A DNA stretch of 64,000 bases from a virus. Where the stretch lies: IMG/VR virus record IMGVR_UViG_3300011116_000574, positions 1 through 64,000 of that record, one strand, 5' to 3'. Positions 40,787-47,871 of this stretch are shown in pieces. A program made the translations under genes and the position numbers. The stretch's first letter is position 1. Every line of letters starts with the position of its first letter. Under the pieces are notes generated by a model. The model was not told the DNA's origin, did no database searches, and was given only the letters and a program-made list of their open reading frames with translations.

Positions 40787-40930
40787 TTACCAACCTTTCT
40801 TGTGTTTTAGTTTGCGAGTGTAGGCTTTCTTATTTTTATGACCACCGCTTGCGTTGGAACGGCGTAATTCCAAGCGAGCCTGTAACTGTTCAGGTGTTGC
40901 CTGTGTTGCTGTAATCATTTTCTTTTTCAT
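40787..40930 (-). CDS. Small basic protein, leaderless
   Basis: 47 aa from ATG at 40930. TATTCT lies 6 bases before ATG. Very basic: ELRRSNASGGHKNKKAYTRK then LKHKKGW. May bind nucleic acid; one of the few basic proteins of this array. Confidence 0.55.
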   Translation of the reverse strand: MKKKMITATQATPEQLQARLELRRSNASGGHKNKKAYTRKLKHKKGW

Positions 40931-41064
40931 ACCTAAAGAATAGCACACCTCACCGACAATTTCCAGCATAACCCAGAGATTTTTTTGGAGTGTCGTAATT
41001 TGACAACCCCGCTCTGGCGGGGTATCCCGATCAGCCAGCTTTGTCAAGTCGGCTGTCGGTGTGT

Positions 41065-41127
41065 CTAATCTTTTTCGCTAAGAATTATGGCGATAAATTG
41101 CAATAGCATATAAATTAGTCTATTCAT
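41065..41127 (-). CDS. Possible 20-residue membrane peptide
   Basis: MNRLIYMLLQFIAIILSEKD, a single hydrophobic helix, with AGGGG upstream and an overlap with the 41120 gene stop. Too short to be sure; other membrane mini-genes in this array make it plausible. Confidence 0.3.
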   Translation of the reverse strand: MNRLIYMLLQFIAIILSEKD

Positions 41128-41653
41128 GTGAACCCCTGTAAATTATCCAGATTAGTGCTTGTGTTGTGCGAGGTGTTAGCCCCATTGCCTTAGCAACATC
41201 TTTAACCGCTTGTGCCATTTCGCGGTATTGTGTTTTATTTGGTGCATTGGTATCTAGTCCACCTGCGTAGCACATCCATACATCTATCGTTACCGCATTT
41301 TCATCGCCAGCAATTGCACGAGCGAACGCATTAGTTTTTAAGCCTTTAAGTGCATTGAACCCTAGCACTAAACTATTTTGTGCCATAACTAAATTGTTTT
41401 TTAGTCCTGTCGCTTTTCCTGTGTGTGCGAATTCTAACGCTTGCACAACATTTCTTGCCCAACGCTGACGAGGTGAGAATGATGAAACAACACTAGCACC
41501 ATTTTCAATAGTTGCTTTTATGCCACGACTAGCAAGAATACGCACAACATCGTGTGCCACTAATTCTGCATCTGCATACCATTGCGTAGCCAATTCAATT
41601 TGGGTAGCGGTTGCCTTTTTTGCAATTGCGAGGTAGTGGTTGAAGTAATCCAT
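41120..41653 (-). CDS. Conserved phage protein, DNA-glycosylase-like helical core (DUF7178-like)
   Basis: 177 aa. VSSFSPRQRWARNVVQALEF, then GLKTNAFARAIAGDENAVTI and DVWM resemble the helix-hairpin-helix plus Asp region of HhH glycosylase-like proteins found in actinophages. Activity is not established. Promoter and CCGAAAAGAG site upstream. Confidence 0.6.
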   Translation of the reverse strand: MDYFNHYLAIAKKATATQIELATQWYADAELVAHDVVRILASRGIKATIENGASVVSSFSPRQRWARNVVQALEFAHTGKATGLKNNLVMAQNSLVLGFNALKGLKTNAFARAIAGDENAVTIDVWMCYAGGLDTNAPNKTQYREMAQAVKDVAKAMGLTPRTTQALIWIIYRGSHE

Positions 41654-41779
41654 TTTTGCTCTTTTCGGTAGGTTGTAGTAATACTGTACCAGATACCGCC
41701 GACATTTTCCAGAGAAATTTTAGGCGTGTCGTAACTTGACAACCCCGCCTTGGCGGGGTACCCCGAAGGGTGGTGGGAA

Positions 41780-42076
41780 TTAGTTTTCCCAACCAAACAA
41801 AGAGCCTTCCGCATAGTCATCAATCATGTAGTCCATGTCACCAGAACCAAAAATAGCGTTCCAACAGTCACCGCAAGTACCTGTAATAAAGCGTTCACGA
41901 ACATCAACATCAAAATCAGATAGGACATCTTGAACATAAGCACCTTGATTGTATGCGTACAGTTTTTCAGGGGAAATCTGAATAGTGATAGTTTCATCAC
42001 AGGTTGGGCAAACCTTAGAAGTAACTGAATAAGCGGATAGGTCGGCGGTCTTGACAATGTTATTTAGAGTGAACAT
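41780..42076 (-). CDS. Zinc-binding hypothetical protein with LFGW tail
   Basis: 98 aa. VCPTCDETITIQI and GTCGDCWNAIFG give two CxxC pairs. It ends AEGSLFGWEN. The next gene upstream, 42196, ends EGYLFGWDA, so the two share a C-terminal motif. Function unknown. Confidence 0.6.
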   Translation of the reverse strand: MFTLNNIVKTADLSAYSVTSKVCPTCDETITIQISPEKLYAYNQGAYVQDVLSDFDVDVRERFITGTCGDCWNAIFGSGDMDYMIDDYAEGSLFGWEN

Positions 42077-42195
42077 TTTTTCTCCTTTAGGTTAATAGTT
42101 TTATTGTAGCATAACGCCCAGACATTTTCTAGAGATTATTTTGTGGTGTCGTAACAAGGCGAAGCTTGGCGGGGTACCCCGCAGGGTGATTGGGA

Positions 42196-42417
42196 TTATG
42201 CATCCCAACCAAAAAGGTATCCCTCAAAGCCCCTGTCCTCGTCACCCTCGTCAACTTCACAGACACACTCGTCTGTGCCACCGCAACTTGGGCATTCGTT
42301 GTCGTAGTCGTAGTCAGAGTATGGGTCATAAGTGTCAAGCAAAGCCTGTGTCCTTTCATCCTCAAATTGGTTATTCCAGATTTCCATCATTGTTTCGGCG
42401 GTGTAGAACTCATCCAT
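42196..42417 (-). CDS. Acidic zinc protein with LFGW tail
   Basis: 73 aa, strongly acidic, with CPSCGGTDECVC and the end FEGYLFGWDA. AGGAG site before ATG. Possibly a DNA-mimic-like or adaptor protein; nothing proves this. Confidence 0.6.
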   Translation of the reverse strand: MDEFYTAETMMEIWNNQFEDERTQALLDTYDPYSDYDYDNECPSCGGTDECVCEVDEGDEDRGFEGYLFGWDA

Positions 42418-42554
42418 AGGTACTCCTCAAGGTTAGGTTGATAAAATAATTGTAGCAGGGTGCGGTGACATTTTTCAGAGATTTTTAAGGGGTGTCGTAA
42501 CAAGGGTTGGAGATCGGGGTACCCCGAAGGGCTGTGCTTGTCAAGCCGACACGC

Positions 42555-42740
42555 CTACAAGACATTGTATGTTGCTAAAAAAACAAAAAGAGGGGAAAAA
42601 CAAATAAGCAACATCAGAGGCAGGTCAAAACGGTATGCCTTGCCATTTGTTTTTTCATAATTATCTAGTTCAATAGCACCTAACCAACTAAAACCAAAGG
42701 TAATAAGTGATAGTGCCGAAGCGATTAAGATTGTTTCCAT
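42555..42740 (-). CDS. Two-span membrane protein
   Basis: 61 aa. Hydrophobic segments at about residues 4-22 and 41-60 with a charged loop (ELDNYEKTNGKAYRFD). AGGAGAAA site. Function unknown. Confidence 0.6.
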   Translation of the reverse strand: METILIASALSLITFGFSWLGAIELDNYEKTNGKAYRFDLPLMLLICFSPLFVFLATYNVL

Positions 42741-42749
42741 TTTTTCTCC

Positions 42750-42890
42750 TTATGAGTAGTAATCGGCTAGAGTGTCAAAGTCTGAATAATAGGCAGGGTC
42801 ATCATAAGCACCATAGCATTCTGGGCAAAGTAGGTTGCCATTGTTTCCAACATAGTCCATTTCAATTTCGCAAAATACGCAAAGTTCCAT
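42750..42890 (-). CDS. Small zinc ribbon
   Basis: 46 aa: LCVFCEIEMDYVGNNGNLLC then PECYGAYDD, two CxxC pairs at zinc-ribbon spacing, with an acidic Tyr-rich tail. Upstream of it lies a cassette promoter (TGTCAG, TAAAAT). Confidence 0.6.
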   Translation of the reverse strand: MELCVFCEIEMDYVGNNGNLLCPECYGAYDDPAYYSDFDTLADYYS

Positions 42891-43041
42891 TTTTATCTCC
42901 GTTCGTTATGCTTCAATTTTAACACAGGCTACTGACATTTTTCCAGAGATTTTTTGAGTGTGTCGTAACTTGACAAAGATCAAAAACGGGGTACCCCGCA
43001 GGGGTCGGCGTGTCAAGTCGACACGCCGAGTGTCTTGTGAA

Positions 43042-43194
43042 TTACCGCAAGGTAATCCATTTTGTTTCGGTATCAGTTTCCACCAATACACGAACAATTT
43101 TATCGCCACTCTTGGTGGTCTGTTCTGCTACATCTAGGGCAACACCTGATGTGTTACCGCTTGCTGATGTTACTAGGTCTCCGATTTTTACCAT
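43042..43194 (-). CDS. WITLR-family small beta protein
   Basis: 50 aa: VKIGDLVTSASGNTSGVALD, then KIVRVLVETDTETKWITLR. Nearly the same as 44144 and 44828 and related to 36187. A KOW/SH3-type barrel is likely. The stop codon lies in a hairpin (GGATTACC-TTGC-GGTAATTC). Confidence 0.7.
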   Translation of the reverse strand: MVKIGDLVTSASGNTSGVALDVAEQTTKSGDKIVRVLVETDTETKWITLR

Positions 43195-43205
43195 TTGGTT
43201 CTCCT

Positions 43206-43454
43206 TTAGTTTGATGTTGCTATTGTAGCGGATAGGTCTGACAATTCTTGATTTACTCCGTCAATTTCTCGCTGTAAAGTTTCGGTGAGTTGTCGCTTTC
43301 CAAAGCCATTATCTAAGCCAATGGATAAAAGATAACCAACCTTTATCCAACCGTGTAGGCGGTCAGCGGTTCTTGGGTATTTTATTTTATCCAATTCATA
43401 CACAGCATTTACTAATTCCTCAGAAAGGTCTGCGAGTAATTTTTTGTCTGTCAT
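43206..43454 (-). CDS. Hypothetical helical protein
   Basis: 82 aa from ATG at 43454 with a GGAG site. Helical throughout, with LHGWIKVGYLLSIGLDNGFG and a coiled-coil-like end TETLQREIDGVNQELSDLSA. No family is recognised. Confidence 0.6.
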   Translation of the reverse strand: MTDKKLLADLSEELVNAVYELDKIKYPRTADRLHGWIKVGYLLSIGLDNGFGKRQLTETLQREIDGVNQELSDLSATIATSN

Positions 43455-43508
43455 TTGTTTCTCCATTTCGTTTGATGTTTTAATTTTAGCACGAGCCACC
43501 GACAAAAA

Positions 43509-43613
43509 TTATTTTTGAGTTGCTTTTGCGATTTGTGCTATTTTTTTGGCATCTGCTTTACGCTGTTCGTCACGCTCTGCTTTTACCATTTTTTTCCAGT
43601 CATCAAAATTCAT
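43509..43613 (-). CDS. Mini Lys-rich protein
   Basis: 34 aa from ATG at 43613 with an AGGAGAAA site. One charged helix: DDWKKMVKAERDEQRKADAK. May bind nucleic acid or form a coiled coil. Confidence 0.45.
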   Translation of the reverse strand: MNFDDWKKMVKAERDEQRKADAKKIAQIAKATQK

Positions 43614-43770
43614 TTTTTCTCCTATTGGGTTGGTAGTTCTATTATGACAGACACCACCGACATTTTTCAAGGATAACTCAGAGATTTTTTGGGCGTGTCG
43701 TAACTTGACAAAGATCAAAAACGGGGTACCCCGCCCACCCCACTTTGTCAAGTAGGGTGGGGTCTTTGGG

Positions 43771-43944
43771 TTAGAACGGAACTTCATCCCAAAGGCTTTC
43801 CTGCTCACGCATTTCATCATAGAAAAAATCAGGGTCGCACTCTGGACACATAATCATCTCGCACTCGCAAGGGATGCCGTCAAACATCCAATCTGGAGAT
43901 GAGGTCTTGAAACTGACAGGGGCGGTGAAATCAAAATCTGACAT
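43771..43944 (-). CDS. Small acidic zinc protein
   Basis: 57 aa. CECEMIMCPEC provides four Cys, and the rest is acidic (FFYDEMREQESLWDEVPF). Promoter with TGTCTG spacer and TACAAT. Function unknown. Confidence 0.55.
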   Translation of the reverse strand: MSDFDFTAPVSFKTSSPDWMFDGIPCECEMIMCPECDPDFFYDEMREQESLWDEVPF

Positions 43945-44143
43945 TTTGAGCCTTTCGGTTGGTGAATACTAAAATTGTAACACAGGGGGCAGACATAAAT
44001 CCAGAGAAAAATAAGGTGTGTCGTAACTTGACAAAGATCAGAAAACGGGGTACCCCGATCTAATCCAGAGATTTTATTTTATCATCGTAACTAGAAGAAT
44101 AAGCTGCCCCGCCAGGGGCGAATTTTTTCGCTGTTGAAGTGGA

Positions 44144-44329
44144 TTACCGTAGGGTAATCCATTTCATTTCGTTACTGTCAGTTTCCACTAACACGCGAAC
44201 AATTTTTTCACCAGACTTAGTGGTGAAAGGTTGAACATCAACCGCCACGCCTGAAGTGTTGCCACTCGCAGAAGTGACGAAATCGCCAACAGTTACATTT
44301 TCCAATAATGCTTCAAGAATGTTACCCAT
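44144..44329 (-). CDS. WITLR-family small beta protein
   Basis: 61 aa. A 12-residue N-terminal extension (GNILEALLENVT) precedes VGDFVTSASGNTSGVAVDVQ and RVLVETDSNEMKWITLR. The stop lies within a perfect 9-bp hairpin, TGGATTACC with GGTAATCCA (44140-44161). Second of three close paralogues. Confidence 0.7.
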   Translation of the reverse strand: MGNILEALLENVTVGDFVTSASGNTSGVAVDVQPFTTKSGEKIVRVLVETDSNEMKWITLR

Positions 44330-44383
44330 TTTTATCTCCTTTGTTTATGTTTCAATTGTAGCAGGGGGGACTGACAAAAATTA

Positions 44384-44524
44384 CTAATGTAATTCTGAAC
44401 AGTCTTTCATAGTACCGTCAAGCAGATACTCTACGCAATAACCGCAAACTGTGTTTAGGTCACATACAGGGCAAGATACCCACTCTGACCACTCATCACA
44501 AAACATTGAACAATAATCTAACAT
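44384..44524 (-). CDS. Small Cys-rich protein
   Basis: 46 aa: CSMFCDEWSEWVSCPVCDLN then CGYCVEYL, seven Cys in CxxC-type pairs, probably zinc or Fe-S. Cassette promoter (TGTCGG, TACAAT). Confidence 0.55.
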   Translation of the reverse strand: MLDYCSMFCDEWSEWVSCPVCDLNTVCGYCVEYLLDGTMKDCSELH

Positions 44525-44671
44525 TTGAACCTCTTTTCTTTATACCAAAATTGTACCACGCACCACCGACAAAAATTGAAACGACACGCCCAAACCCAGA
44601 GAATTTGACAAGGCTTCGTAACTGTGATAAAATTTTTGCCCCTGGCGGGGCGAAATTTTCGCCCCACTTTT

Positions 44672-44761
44672 TTATCGGTCTTTTAGAATTCCAAAAGCGA
44701 TTACGAATAGGGCTAGGGGTACGAACATTACGAACTCTGAGTGAATAAAGTTGTGTAGCAT
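44672..44761 (-). CDS. Mini membrane protein
   Basis: 29 aa: HSEFVMFVPLALFVIAFGIL plus KDR. One membrane helix. Promoter with TGTCAC and TAAACT upstream, followed by a hairpin with GGCGGGG. Confidence 0.45.
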   Translation of the reverse strand: MLHNFIHSEFVMFVPLALFVIAFGILKDR

Positions 44762-44827
44762 TTTATCTCTTTTCTTTTTGGTTATGGAATTAGTTTAGCG
44801 GATAGGTGTGACATTTTTTGAGGTGGA

Positions 44828-44983
44828 CTACCGTAGGGTAATCCACTTCAATTCGTTATCTTTAGTTTCAACCAAAACTCTAACGATTTTTTCGCCAGCC
44901 TTAGTTGTCATAGGGTTCACCTCTACGGCTACGCCTGAAGTGTTGCCACTTGCCGATGTTACCAAATCGCCGATGTTTGTCAT
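44828..44983 (-). CDS. WITLR-family small beta protein
   Basis: 51 aa from ATG at 44983 with AGGAG-like bases. NIGDLVTSASGNTSGVAVEV, RVLVETKDNELKWITLR. Same hairpin over the stop (44824-44845). Third close paralogue. Confidence 0.7.
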   Translation of the reverse strand: MTNIGDLVTSASGNTSGVAVEVNPMTTKAGEKIVRVLVETKDNELKWITLR

Positions 44984-45189
44984 TTGCGACTCCTTTTCTT
45001 TTTGTTGATAAATCAATAGTACCATACGCCACCGACATTTTTTGACAGACACGCCGACAAAATAGATCCAAATTGTATACAATGTTTTTTGCGACACGCC
45101 GTCAGAGAATTTGACAACCGCTCGTAAATAAGCTAAAATTTTTGCCCCTGGCGGGGCGAAATTTTTTCGCTATTTTTTTCGGCGGGCGA

Positions 45190-45306
45190 TTATGATTTTT
45201 CCTCGCTCTCTTTACTATCTGCACACGCAGAATAAATAAATACGAATGGCATTGATGCGAATACGATTACGGATACGGTTAGGGTTATGTTTAGTAGTGT
45301 TAGCAT
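45190..45306 (-). CDS. Small membrane protein
   Basis: 38 aa: LNITLTVSVIVFASMPFVFI then YSACADSKESEEKS. One hydrophobic helix and an acidic tail; a lipobox-like SAC is near residue 27 but not convincing. GAAAAGAG site. Confidence 0.5.
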   Translation of the reverse strand: MLTLLNITLTVSVIVFASMPFVFIYSACADSKESEEKS

Positions 45307-45361
45307 TTTTTCTCTTTTCGTTAGGTTGATGTTTCAATTGTAGGGGATAGGTACGACATTT

Positions 45362-45559
45362 TTACCAATTAGGTTTCATACCCTTGTGAGTGTCGCAAGT
45401 GTTTCCTGTACCTTGTTGGATAGGGCAGAAACAAATTACACAAGCAATTTGAACGGCGTTAGGGGTAACTAGGGCTAGTTCCAATTCAACGCTATCGGCG
45501 AATGATAGTTCGCTACTGTCAATCTGATTTTCACCATTTACGATTTTGATGTATCCCAT
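45362..45559 (-). CDS. Small Cys-containing protein
   Basis: 65 aa from ATG at 45559. The C-terminal half has CVICFCPIQQGTGNTCDTH, a likely zinc site. The first leftward gene of the array, next to the strand switch at 45.6-45.8 kb. Confidence 0.55.
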   Translation of the reverse strand: MGYIKIVNGENQIDSSELSFADSVELELALVTPNAVQIACVICFCPIQQGTGNTCDTHKGMKPNW

Positions 45560-45652
45560 TTTTTTCTCTTTTCTTTTTCTTGATGTTTCAATTGTAGCGC
45601 ATAGCACCGACATTTTTTGACAGACACGCCAGAGATTTTTGCGGGGCAAAAA

Positions 45653-45668
45653 TTGAACAAATGTTCAA
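45653..45668. promoter_or_regulatory. Palindrome between direct repeats at the strand switch
   Basis: TTGAACA-AA-TGTTCAA is a 7-bp inverted repeat flanked by two copies of GCGGGGCAAAAATT. It sits in the gap (45560-45841) between divergent units and is a candidate operator. No gene is seen in this gap. Confidence 0.5.
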
Positions 45669-45841
45669 ATTGGCGGGGCAAAAATTTTACCATAGGGGTA
45701 TGACAAAAACGGTTAGCGACACGCCGAAAATAAAAAAACATTGGATACAATCTTTTTTCAAAACACTAGCCAAAATGCCCAAAAATGTCGGCGGTATGTG
45801 TTACCATTGATGTATCAACAAAAAATGAAAGTAGGTTCAAA

Positions 45842-46000
45842 ATGGACATTTTGGAAAAAGTAGTCAAGCAACGCCTAGCAAATGCTAAGGCAACCGCAAC
45901 CAATTTTGATGAATTGGGTTATGACAGTAGTGCCGAATTTTGGCATAGTGTCGCTGGAATTCTTGAAGCAATTCTTGATGAGGCAGAGATTTGGGCATAG
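45842..46000 (+). CDS. Hypothetical helical protein
   Basis: 52 aa from ATG at 45842. Promoter of the same class as the leftward array, but rightward (TGTCGGCGGTATGTGTTACCAT). Helical: DILEKVVKQRLANAKATATN. No family is recognised. Confidence 0.55.
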   Translation: MDILEKVVKQRLANAKATATNFDELGYDSSAEFWHSVAGILEAILDEAEIWA

Positions 46001-46064
46001 CCCAAAAATGTCTGCCCTATCCGCTACAATTGACACATAAACAAAAAATGAAAGTTGGTAAAAA

Positions 46065-46364
46065 ATGTCATACTCTTACAATCCTAACGGCGAAAAGGTT
46101 CACGCCTACATTTTGGAACTAGACGCAATTTCGTTCGGCGTACTAATGGCGAATTTCGCGCATAGTATTTTTTCAAATGATAGTTGCGCCTACACAATTG
46201 AGAAATGGTGGAAATTCTGTGATGATGTAGCAGAATGGCTAATTTATGATGATGAGGAATTTGCGAATTCCCTAAACATTTATACGCCGACAGAATGCGC
46301 CGATTGTGGCGGAAAAGGTTGGTCATTGAACCCGATTGAACACGAATACTATTGCGGTTCATAA
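46065..46364 (+). CDS. Hypothetical zinc-tail protein
   Basis: 99 aa with cassette-type promoter (TGTCTG, TACAAT). A helical body (FGVLMANFAHSIFSNDS) and C-terminal CADCGGKGWSLNPIEHEYYC, one zinc ribbon. A terminator follows. Confidence 0.6.
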   Translation: MSYSYNPNGEKVHAYILELDAISFGVLMANFAHSIFSNDSCAYTIEKWWKFCDDVAEWLIYDDEEFANSLNIYTPTECADCGGKGWSLNPIEHEYYCGS

Positions 46365-46376
46365 AACGCTAATGCG

Positions 46377-46410
46377 TAATGGTGTGCCTATGGGCGCACT
46401 ATTTTTTTTT
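46377..46410 (+). terminator. Rho-independent terminator
   Basis: GTGTGCC-TATG-GGCGCAC, extended by AATG/TATT, followed by nine T. Ends the two-gene rightward unit. Confidence 0.85.
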
Positions 46411-46496
46411 GCCTACACGCAAAATTTTTGTATCATACAAAAAAAATAAATATTAACATTTTGATCAAACTGATTTATATGTGACCAATATCACAT

Positions 46497-46670
46497 TTAT
46501 AAGTTGGCGGGGTCTATAAAAGAGCTATAAACTAAAAGCAGGGCAGCTATAGTCAATACAATGGGAGCAAATATTCCCTTTTTGGGTAATTTGCCCTTAA
46601 TAATGTCTCTTGACAGCAAACAGATCATAAAAATGAGTGAAGTCAGGTAGAATAAATTCAAAATAATCAC
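46497..46670 (-). CDS. Two-span membrane protein, GTG start
   Basis: 57 aa from GTG at 46670 with an AGGAGA site. Hydrophobic stretches near residues 2-19 and 34-50 flank a basic loop (RDIIKGKLPKKG). Function unknown. Confidence 0.5.
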   Translation of the reverse strand: MIILNLFYLTSLIFMICLLSRDIIKGKLPKKGIFAPIVLTIAALLLVYSSFIDPANL

Positions 46671-46716
46671 AATTTTCTCCTAAAAGGGGTTATATTATTA
46701 AATACTACTGTATTTA

Positions 46717-46914
46717 TTAGTTATATCCAAGGTTAACATTGTCCAAATTTGGAACAACTTTATTCAAATTGGCGGGACTTGAAGAACAGTCCACAACATG
46801 TGCATCAAACTTATCCATTATACTCTTATCAAATGGAATAACCACTGACATCTTGTAATTCTTACAAATTTTGCACTCTAAAAAGCCTACTTTTGTTCTT
46901 GAAACTCTATTCAT
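46717..46914 (-). CDS. C2HC-type zinc-finger protein
   Basis: 65 aa. CKICKNYKMSVVIP, then DAHVVDC gives a C2HC pattern shared with 46907 and 47112. Coupled to the upstream gene by an overlap. Function unknown. Confidence 0.6.
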   Translation of the reverse strand: MNRVSRTKVGFLECKICKNYKMSVVIPFDKSIMDKFDAHVVDCSSSPANLNKVVPNLDNVNLGYN

Positions 46915-47125
46915 CTTTTAATTTCTCCAATAATTCTCTATTTTCGTCAATAACGACATTAATTGTATCATATAATCTATTTTTTCGTCTAACAGGACAT
47001 TTATTTATGTGATCTTCAAATGATTTTTCTGCGTCAGGTGAAATTGGGAGCTGATACATCATTTTATAATCAAAACAGAAGGGACACACCATAATTCGGA
47101 GATTCGAACCATTAATTTGATCCAT
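46907..47125 (-). CDS. C2HC-type zinc-finger protein
   Basis: 72 aa from ATG at 47125 (GTG starts upstream are possible). CPFCFDYKMMYQLP, then FEDHINKCPVRRKNRL: zinc ligands followed by a basic patch. Paralogue of its two neighbours. Confidence 0.6.
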   Translation of the reverse strand: MDQINGSNLRIMVCPFCFDYKMMYQLPISPDAEKSFEDHINKCPVRRKNRLYDTINVVIDENRELLEKLKDE

Positions 47126-47279
47126 TATCTGCACCACATGTAGCTACATGCTCTTCAACTTGTGCTATTGCAGCTCCACTAAAGAATCCTTCTCCAGAAA
47201 TGTTCCAATTATTACATTCTTCACAAGAAAATACTACAGTTTTTGTGCCATCATCCAAAGATGTTAAAATTTTAATCAT
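47112..47279 (-). CDS. C2HC-type zinc-finger protein
   Basis: 55 aa. VVFSCEECNNWNISGEG, then VEEHVATC gives CxxC...H...C. Overlaps both neighbours. Third member of this local family. Confidence 0.6.
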   Translation of the reverse strand: MIKILTSLDDGTKTVVFSCEECNNWNISGEGFFSGAAIAQVEEHVATCGADNGSN

Positions 47280-47508
47280 CCTCATCATCTATTATTAGGG
47301 CGGGATCTGGAGACAGGACCTTTCCTGACTCATGTAAAGAAATCAATTGCTCTACCTTAGTACTATTACTCTCACCTGATGCAATGAGTCCTAGTAGGTC
47401 ATATATGCGAAGCAATTGGATATACATGCCCCCTAGAAGCTCATAGAGAGCCTCTGAATTTATTTTGGCGGTATCTGGGGTATTTTCCCCTGACTTTAAT
47501 TCAGACAT
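47272..47508 (-). CDS. Hypothetical acidic protein
   Basis: 78 aa. A central helix SEALYELLGGMYIQLLRIYD and an acidic tail ending in DDEDD. Overlaps neighbours by 8 bases each. No family is recognised. Confidence 0.6.
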   Translation of the reverse strand: MSELKSGENTPDTAKINSEALYELLGGMYIQLLRIYDLLGLIASGESNSTKVEQLISLHESGKVLSPDPALIIDDEDD

Positions 47509-47722
47509 TTTCTACCTCGTTTATCAAATTAGTTACTTGTTCATACATCTTTAATCCAGGTCTTAATTTATAATCACATGCATAACAACGAAGCGTCAAT
47601 TCTTCTTTTTCATCAAAGAAGGGAACAAGTGTCATATGTTCCTCATCTACCTTACATTTCAATTGTGGAACTTTTCCATCAAGAGATAAAAGATAGTATT
47701 TAACAAAAATCTTTTTGTTCAT
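47501..47722 (-). CDS. Small zinc-type protein
   Basis: 73 aa: FVKYYLLSLDGKVPQLKCKV and TLRCYACDYKLRPGLKMYE. CYAC plus an upstream Cys and His may bind zinc. First gene of the leftward group 47722-46717; the AT-rich gap to 47872 holds its promoter. Confidence 0.6.
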   Translation of the reverse strand: MNKKIFVKYYLLSLDGKVPQLKCKVDEEHMTLVPFFDEKEELTLRCYACDYKLRPGLKMYEQVTNLINEVENV

Positions 47723-47836
47723 AATAATATATATACCTTAATATAGATTATATAATTCTATAACTTATATAATTTATATTATTTATATAGGTTATATTAT
47801 CTTATATATAAGAAAGTATAATGATAAAATTCAAAA

Positions 47837-47865
47837 TTGTCAAATTAGAAATTATATTTTATAAT
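47837..47865 (+). promoter_or_regulatory. Promoter of a leaderless glycosyltransferase gene
   Basis: TTGTCA at 47837-47842, a 17-base spacer, TATAAT at 47860-47865, then 6 bases to ATG at 47872. Textbook spacing for both promoter and leaderless start. Confidence 0.7.
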
Positions 47866-47871
47866 TAAGCC

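Larger units (their letters stand above)
28298..45670 (-). repeat. Repeated stop-operator-promoter cassette, 22 copies
   Basis: Read leftward, each copy has a GC hairpin (often CCCCG..CGGGG), often TTGTCAA, then TTACGA, then AAATCTCTGGA, then a promoter TTGATT/TTGAAA with TGTC in its 17-18 base spacer and TANNAT. Cores (TCGTAA on the + strand) are near 28321, 30425, 31986, 32877, 34122, 35295, 36612, 37504, 38384, 39193, 39594, 40249, 40992, 41728, 42148, 42494, 42962, 43697, 44020, 44084, 44615 and 45121. Left-hand copies read CTTCGTAA, right-hand copies mostly GTGTCGTAAC. Confidence 0.85.

Noticed and set aside
28298-45670. CRISPR array
   Set aside because: The repeats are spaced by genes of varying length, are imperfect, and have promoter and hairpin parts. 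No regular spacer pattern or cas gene is present.
46065-46364. Leftward gene at 46084-46362
   Set aside because: It lies opposite a rightward gene with promoter, start site and zinc motif; the leftward product is Arg/His-rich antisense without a ribosome site.
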